Positions 59,353 to 64,000 of a DNA stretch of 64,000 nt are shown here, piece after piece (position 1 is the stretch's first letter; every line of letters begins with the position of its first letter). Source of the DNA: Boswellia sacra. Lineage: Eukaryota; Streptophyta; Magnoliopsida; Sapindales; Burseraceae. The stretch spans positions 620,001 through 684,000 of the forward strand of contig SNVD02013093.1 of the NCBI GenBank assembly GCA_013180625.2. The letters run 5' to 3'. Both the position numbers and the translations under genes were made by a program. The notes under the pieces were generated by a model. The model made no database searches. It was not told where the DNA came from and was given only the letters and a program-made list of their open reading frames with translations.

Positions 59353-61449
59353 TAGAGGTGGCAATTTGCCCCGCGGGTCCGGGGCCCCGGTGTGCCCCGC
59401 CGGGTTTAGGGTGGGGCAAGACCCGTCACAACAGTATTTTGGGGTGGGTCTGGGGCAAACAAATTTTGCCCCGGCCGGGGCGGGTCCGGGTCCGGGGCAA
59501 GGCTCTTGGACCCGTTGACCCGCCCCGCCCCGTAAGATATAGGGGTGCATTTGTAATAATTTAAACTATTAGGACTATCAAATGATTTTTTAGGTTATAT
59601 TTGTTAAATTTTTCATATATATGAATTCTTAATAATTTTACAAATAATAAAAATACTTTAATAAAAGTTATATTTTACTTAATAATTAACATCTTAACAT
59701 CAATTTGAGCATGTTATAATGACAAATAAAATATTTTGTATTTTATGGTAATTAAATTTGTATAATATATACAATCTTTATATATATTATTAAGTACTAA
59801 TTGAATTATTACAATATTAGCAATATTATTTTCAAAATGTATACCTTTCATATAATCAATATATTATTTTCTAACTATGCAAATAGAAAATGATGAAAAC
59901 AATTTTATAACCTTAAATATATGATTTATCGTAATTTAAATTAATTACTTAGATTATTAATGTTTCATAAATATATATAATGTTAATTAATTGGCATATG
60001 TCAATCATATTTTACTATTATCAAATTGAAATTAAATCAACATGCTATTAAAAAATTATTTAATTGTATTATCAATTATTTGAAAAATTGTCAATTAACT
60101 AATTTACAAGCAATAATACGTATTTTACATTATTTTTAATAGTGTATGTAATATTATTACTAATAAAATCAAATGGTAATTAATGATAATTAAATATTTG
60201 CATTTTATAGTAACTAAATTTAGATAATATATACAATCTTGATATAGATTACTAAGTAATAATTAAATTTTTAAAATATTAATAATATTATTTTTAAAAT
60301 GTATACTTTTAATATAATCAATATATTATTTTCTATATATGTAAATAAAAATATAATAAAAATAATCTTAGAACCTTTAATATATGATTTATCGTAATTT
60401 AAATTAATTAATTAAATTGTTAATATTTTATAAATATATATAATGTTAATTAATTGGTATATATCAATCATATTATTACCATTACTATATTAAAATTAAA
60501 TCAACATGCTATTGAAAAATTATTTAATTGTATTATCAACTATTTAAAAAATTATTAATTAACTAGTTTACAATCAATAATACACTTTTAATATTATTTC
60601 TAATAGAGTATGTAACATTATTACTAATAAAATCAAATGGTAATTAAATATTTATATTTTATAATAATTAAATTTGTGTAATATATACAATATTACAATC
60701 TTGATACAGATTACTAAATACTAATTAAATTATTACAATATTATCAAGATTATTTTGAAAATGTATACTTTTAATGTAACCAATATATTATTTTCTAAAT
60801 ATATAAACAAAAAATGATAAAAATAGTCTTATAACCTTAAATATATGATTTATTGTAATTGAAATTAATTAATTAAATTATTAATGTTTTATAAATATTT
60901 ATAATGTTAACTAATTGACATATGAATATGCCAATCATATTATTACTATTATTATATTGAAATTAAATCAACATGCTATTTAATTATATTACCAACTATT
61001 TGAAAATTTGTCAATTAATTAGTTTATAAGCAATAATATATTTTTAACATCATTTCTAATAGAATATATAACATTATTACTAATAAAATTAAATAATAAT
61101 ATACAAACATTTTGATTTTAGTTTGAAGATATATTATTTTTATGATCGTTAAAAAATGATCATAATTATAAATAATATGATGAAAAATTGAGAATGAAGT
61201 TATTTGTAAATATGTAAATATTATATGGGGATGAGATTGTAAAAAGTATAAATTTTATAGGGATGAAATTGTAAAAATATAAATATTTAGGGGCGGGTCG
61301 GGTCTCCTCAAAATTTTTTTGCCCCGCCCCGCCCCGCCCCGCCCCGCTCCGCTACGGGGCAATGGGGCGGGACGGGGCAAAAATTAGTTGAACGGGGCGG
61401 GGATGGGTACCGGCCGCCCCGGACCCGCCCTGCCCCATTGCCATCCCTA
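59353..61449. mobile_element. hAT element with perfect 8 bp target duplication, non-autonomous
   Basis: Target duplication GACAAGAG is exact at 59345-59352 and 61450-61457. Ends are TAGAGGTGGCAATTTGCCCC and, on the complement, TAGGGATGGCAATGGGGC. Both ends carry about 150-200 bp of very GC-rich subterminal repeats (ggggc, ccccgcc), whereas the interior is almost pure AT and built of about three tandem copies of a 460 bp unit. No transposase frame. Confidence 0.95.
59690..61100. repeat. AT-rich tandem repeat inside the hAT element, about 460 bp, three copies
   Basis: The marker aaatatatgatttatcgtaa recurs near 59915, 60382 and 60838, and aaatcaacatgctatt near 60033, 60504 and 60966, giving periods of about 455-470 bp. 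Confidence 0.9.
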
Positions 61450-61639
61450 GACAAGAGAAAGGGAGATCCTGATAGAACAGGCAGAATCGATTGCGAAGCG
61501 AGGAGAATCAATTAGAATCGATTGGGCAAAATGCGAGATGATGCGAGAAAATGATAGGCAGACTCGATTGGGTATTGTAATTGGGGAGATTTGAGAGAAA
61601 ATGTGAGAGGGAAATTGAGAGAATAGGCGGGATTATGGC

Positions 61640-61777
61640 AAACTAATTTAGGTTTTTTTGGGCCATTTATACGGTGGTTTTTAAACCGACGTAAATAGCT
61701 GCGCGTATCAGTATTTGAGGTGGTTTTTAAAAACCGCCGTAAAAGGCCGCTGTATATGCACCTTTTTCTTGTAGTGG
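61640..61777 (-). mobile_element. CACTA (En/Spm-type) terminus
   Basis: Read on the minus strand from 61777: CACTACAAGAAAAAGGTGC followed by subterminal palindromic blocks (acggcggtttttaaaaacc; acgtcggtttaaaaaccacc). This is the standard CACTA tip. The opposite tip was not found, so the element is truncated or extends beyond recognisable sequence. The hAT element 59353-61449 may sit inside it. Confidence 0.7.
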
Positions 61778-62239
61778 ATGCTATATCTTTAAGTAAATTG
61801 AAAAATGACATTTGAATTATGAACGTTTAAGTGATAGAAATTTTTGCATTTTTGAATGTTTATGCCACTTCATAAACATATAAAGCCTAAAAATTGTACT
61901 TCTCGTTTTAAAGGGCGTCAAGCTACTCTTCAATGTTTGTAAACTTCAAATTTGCCTCCACTATTATAAATCATATCGGCCAAGTTCAAAAGAAATTGAC
62001 AAACGGACCGGTGGATTGCGCTTACTTGCCCTTTAATCACCCATCACTTGTGATTTAATTGATTTAATTTGATCTTCAGGAGGCTTCAAGTGAAGACTAA
62101 TTAATAATCTCGACTCCTGGTCTAGAAAATAATAAAAAATAATAACATAGAATAAGAACAAATCAAATTAAGAGCTTTAGAGAAGAATACCGTCAGATTA
62201 AGAACTGTTGAAATAATATGCTACATTGTATAAGCTAAT

Positions 62240-63180
62240 GAGTTTATACAGTGTTTGGGCAGTTTTTTGAGCGGGATAATATAGCATAAAATTGGCACTG
62301 TAGCAGATACTGTTTGCATAAGATTATGCAAATTCTATACACAGCTTCTCTGTGGGTTAATGCCGCATAACGTCCCTGTTTCTTTCTCGCGTCACTTCTT
62401 CCTTCGCTCTCTTTTAATCTTCCATTCTCTCTCACAAAATCTCATTTCACTATAAACGAACCAAAATCCCAAACTCATCAAAATTCAAATCAACTTCATA
62501 TGCATTTGAAGTTGATTTGAAAAAAAAAAAAGAAAAAGAAAAAAAGAGGACAAATAGAAGAAGAAGAAGACGAACAGAGAAGAGATAAAAGGACCTTGAA
62601 ACCTGAGTCTTGAACCAAAAAGAGACGAAAATGGGAAAAAAGAGAGAGAGAGACAAATAGAAGAAGATGAACAAAGAAGAGATAAAGACTCTGTGAGTCT
62701 TGAACCAAAAGAGAGGAAAAGAAAGGGAAAGTAAAGAGAGAGAGGAAAAAAATTATAAAATTAAATATATTATTTACATTAAATAAAATTTAATTAAAAC
62801 AATTAAATATTAAAAATAATTAAAATAATTAATTGCATATTTATATGTATACATATTTAGTTAAATATTTTTAATCTTTTTTATTAAAAAATTTAAATTT
62901 ATTAAAATTTAGAATAATTATTAATTTGAATTTAAGAATTCTTATTTTTAATTAAAAATTTATATGATTTTGGTTGTCAATTATTTTAATTTAGAATAAA
63001 AAATTAATACACTATAATACAATTTTTTATCAAATATAGTATTGTTTAATATGTATACAATATAATGATAAATCAAACACAATATAAAATTTATTCAATC
63101 CTATATAATACAATAATATAATATTATCCAATATAATTAAAGTAATATTATCCTATACAATACATCAAACATAACCTCAA
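62240..63180. mobile_element. Possible MITE with imperfect terminal inverted repeats
   Basis: Left gtgtttgggcagttttttga and gcgggataatat; complement of the right end tatgtttgatgtattgtata and ggataatat. The alignment is loose. The middle has a GA-rich stretch (62520-62750) duplicated in part (agagataaa...gagtcttgaaccaaaa). 61778-62240 shows no feature. Confidence 0.35.
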
Positions 63181-63469
63181 GATTTAGATGGGTCAGTCAC
63201 GACAAAATGTTCAAATAATAATAATATCAACTTGAGAACCTTTTTTCTTCGTTTAGGCATGTTTGTAAGGAGGGCTTAAACGGTGAGAGAGGACAATTTT
63301 AAAAAATTTTGTCCAAGCCCATCGTTGTTGCAATTTTTGGGCCCCGTTTAGGAGCAAGGGCCGAGCAAAATCGGAGAAGATCCCTTGTTTTTAGCATTCA
63401 AGTGACTGGTATTGGGGCTAATCATACTTCCAATACTATCAAAAATTTGAGATAAGAGTGTCTCGTGGT

Positions 63470-63983
63470 TAAGGGTGGCAATTCGTGTCGTGTCGTGTCA
63501 CCCATTTAATTATTCGTGTCAAAACATAAAACACGGATCCGACACGGTTATTAAACGTGTTACCCACGTGTTGTAATCGTGTCATATTTAATTCACATAA
63601 TTTACTTAATTATTTAACCTATTTATGCATAATATATTATATTCTATATATTTATATCAATTAAAATTATTTTTATAATATAAATCATTGTTAGTATAAA
63701 ATTTTATTAAAATCATTATAATTTATTATTTTATAAATTAATTTATTTTATAATATAAAATTTTTAGTTTTATAATATATATGTTGTAAGTAGATAATAA
63801 TTTATATCGTTAAATGAGCTTACATATTAAGGATAGATAAAATATGTTTAACTATTCGTGTCATTAAACGGGTTAGCGTGTTGAACTCCCTCGACACGAA
63901 TCCGACCCATTTATTAATCGTGTATCGTGTTCGTATCGCATTCATGTCGTGTTCGCGTGTCGTGTCACAAATTGCCACCCCTA
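63470..63983. mobile_element. hAT MITE with perfect 8 bp target duplication
   Basis: Target duplication CTCGTGGT is exact at 63462-63469 and 63984-63991. Ends are TAAGGGTGGCAATTCGTGTC and, on the complement, TAGGGGTGGCAATTTGTGAC. Subterminal gtgtcgtgtc / gacacga repeats flank an AT-rich core of 514 bp in all. It has no coding capacity. Confidence 0.96.
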
Positions 63984-64000
63984 CTCGTGGTGAACCAGGA

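Noticed and set aside
59236..59564. Gly/Pro-rich frames on both strands
   Set aside because: Products of the ggggc/ccccg subterminal repeats of the hAT element.
62450..62708. Phe/Leu/Ser-rich minus-strand frames
   Set aside because: They translate a GA/CT-rich tract; composition explains the open frames.

Overview
The window looks like nuclear DNA of a flowering plant, probably a eudicot. It is AT-rich and dominated by plant-type transposable elements: Ty3 and Ty1/copia LTR retrotransposons, hAT, CACTA and Harbinger-like DNA elements, and tRNA-derived SINEs. It also holds a plastid-type tRNA-Ser relic, one intron-containing secreted peptide gene, and an intronless LOG-like (cytokinin-activating enzyme family) gene copy. 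The species cannot be told from the sequence.

Layout. 1-4557: an internally deleted Ty3 element (minus strand, 5' LTR 2386-2888, running off the left edge) is nested in a copia element (to about 4557). 4673-4764: plastid-like tRNA-Ser(GCU) relic. 5160-6160: long inverted repeat. 6900-17935: an old tandem array of an 0.8-0.9 kb unit, split by two LTR-type insertions, one about 7690-9265 and one a complete 6.6 kb Tat-type Ty3 element (11003-17614, target duplication CTATA). That element carries an extra ORF on the opposite strand. 19369-20582: Harbinger-like element. 22560-24380: remnant of a copia 3' end and LTR. 25034-25620: hAT end and SINE-like units. 26412-27422: a two-exon gene on the minus strand for a 78-residue cysteine-rich, defensin-like secreted peptide. 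28156-30973: hAT-like element filled with a head-to-head/tail-to-tail array of a GC-rich 0.28 kb repeat. 32216-42378: 5'-truncated Athila-type Ty3 element, itself carrying a nested LTR, a LOG-like gene copy and a 1.48 kb 3' LTR. 42802-45000: plant-mobile-domain fragment and tandem repeats. 46111-51861: complete non-autonomous Athila-type element (LTRs about 1.3 kb, target duplication ATGAT) inserted in an older LTR-like sequence. 52640-54912: copia remnant with a 231 bp LTR. 54913-59344: sparse intergenic DNA. 59353-61449: hAT element with perfect 8 bp duplication and internal AT-rich triplication. 61640-61777: CACTA terminus. 63470-63983: hAT MITE with perfect 8 bp duplication.

How it fits together. 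Nothing looks like an operon or pathway; the window is a nested TE landscape with one likely functional host gene, the defensin-like peptide. Three LTR elements of different lineages independently share one architecture: gag and protease kept, reverse transcriptase and most of the integrase gone. Stops in their frames are largely TGG to TGA/TAG or CGA to TGA, and the LTR differences I counted in the Tat element are all transitions, as expected for DNA long held under cytosine methylation. The least ordinary items are the LOG-like copy with its own TATA box inside an Athila element, the antisense ORF in the Tat element, the palindromic 28.7-30.5 kb array, and the defensin-like gene, whose exons are too short to show as long ORFs.
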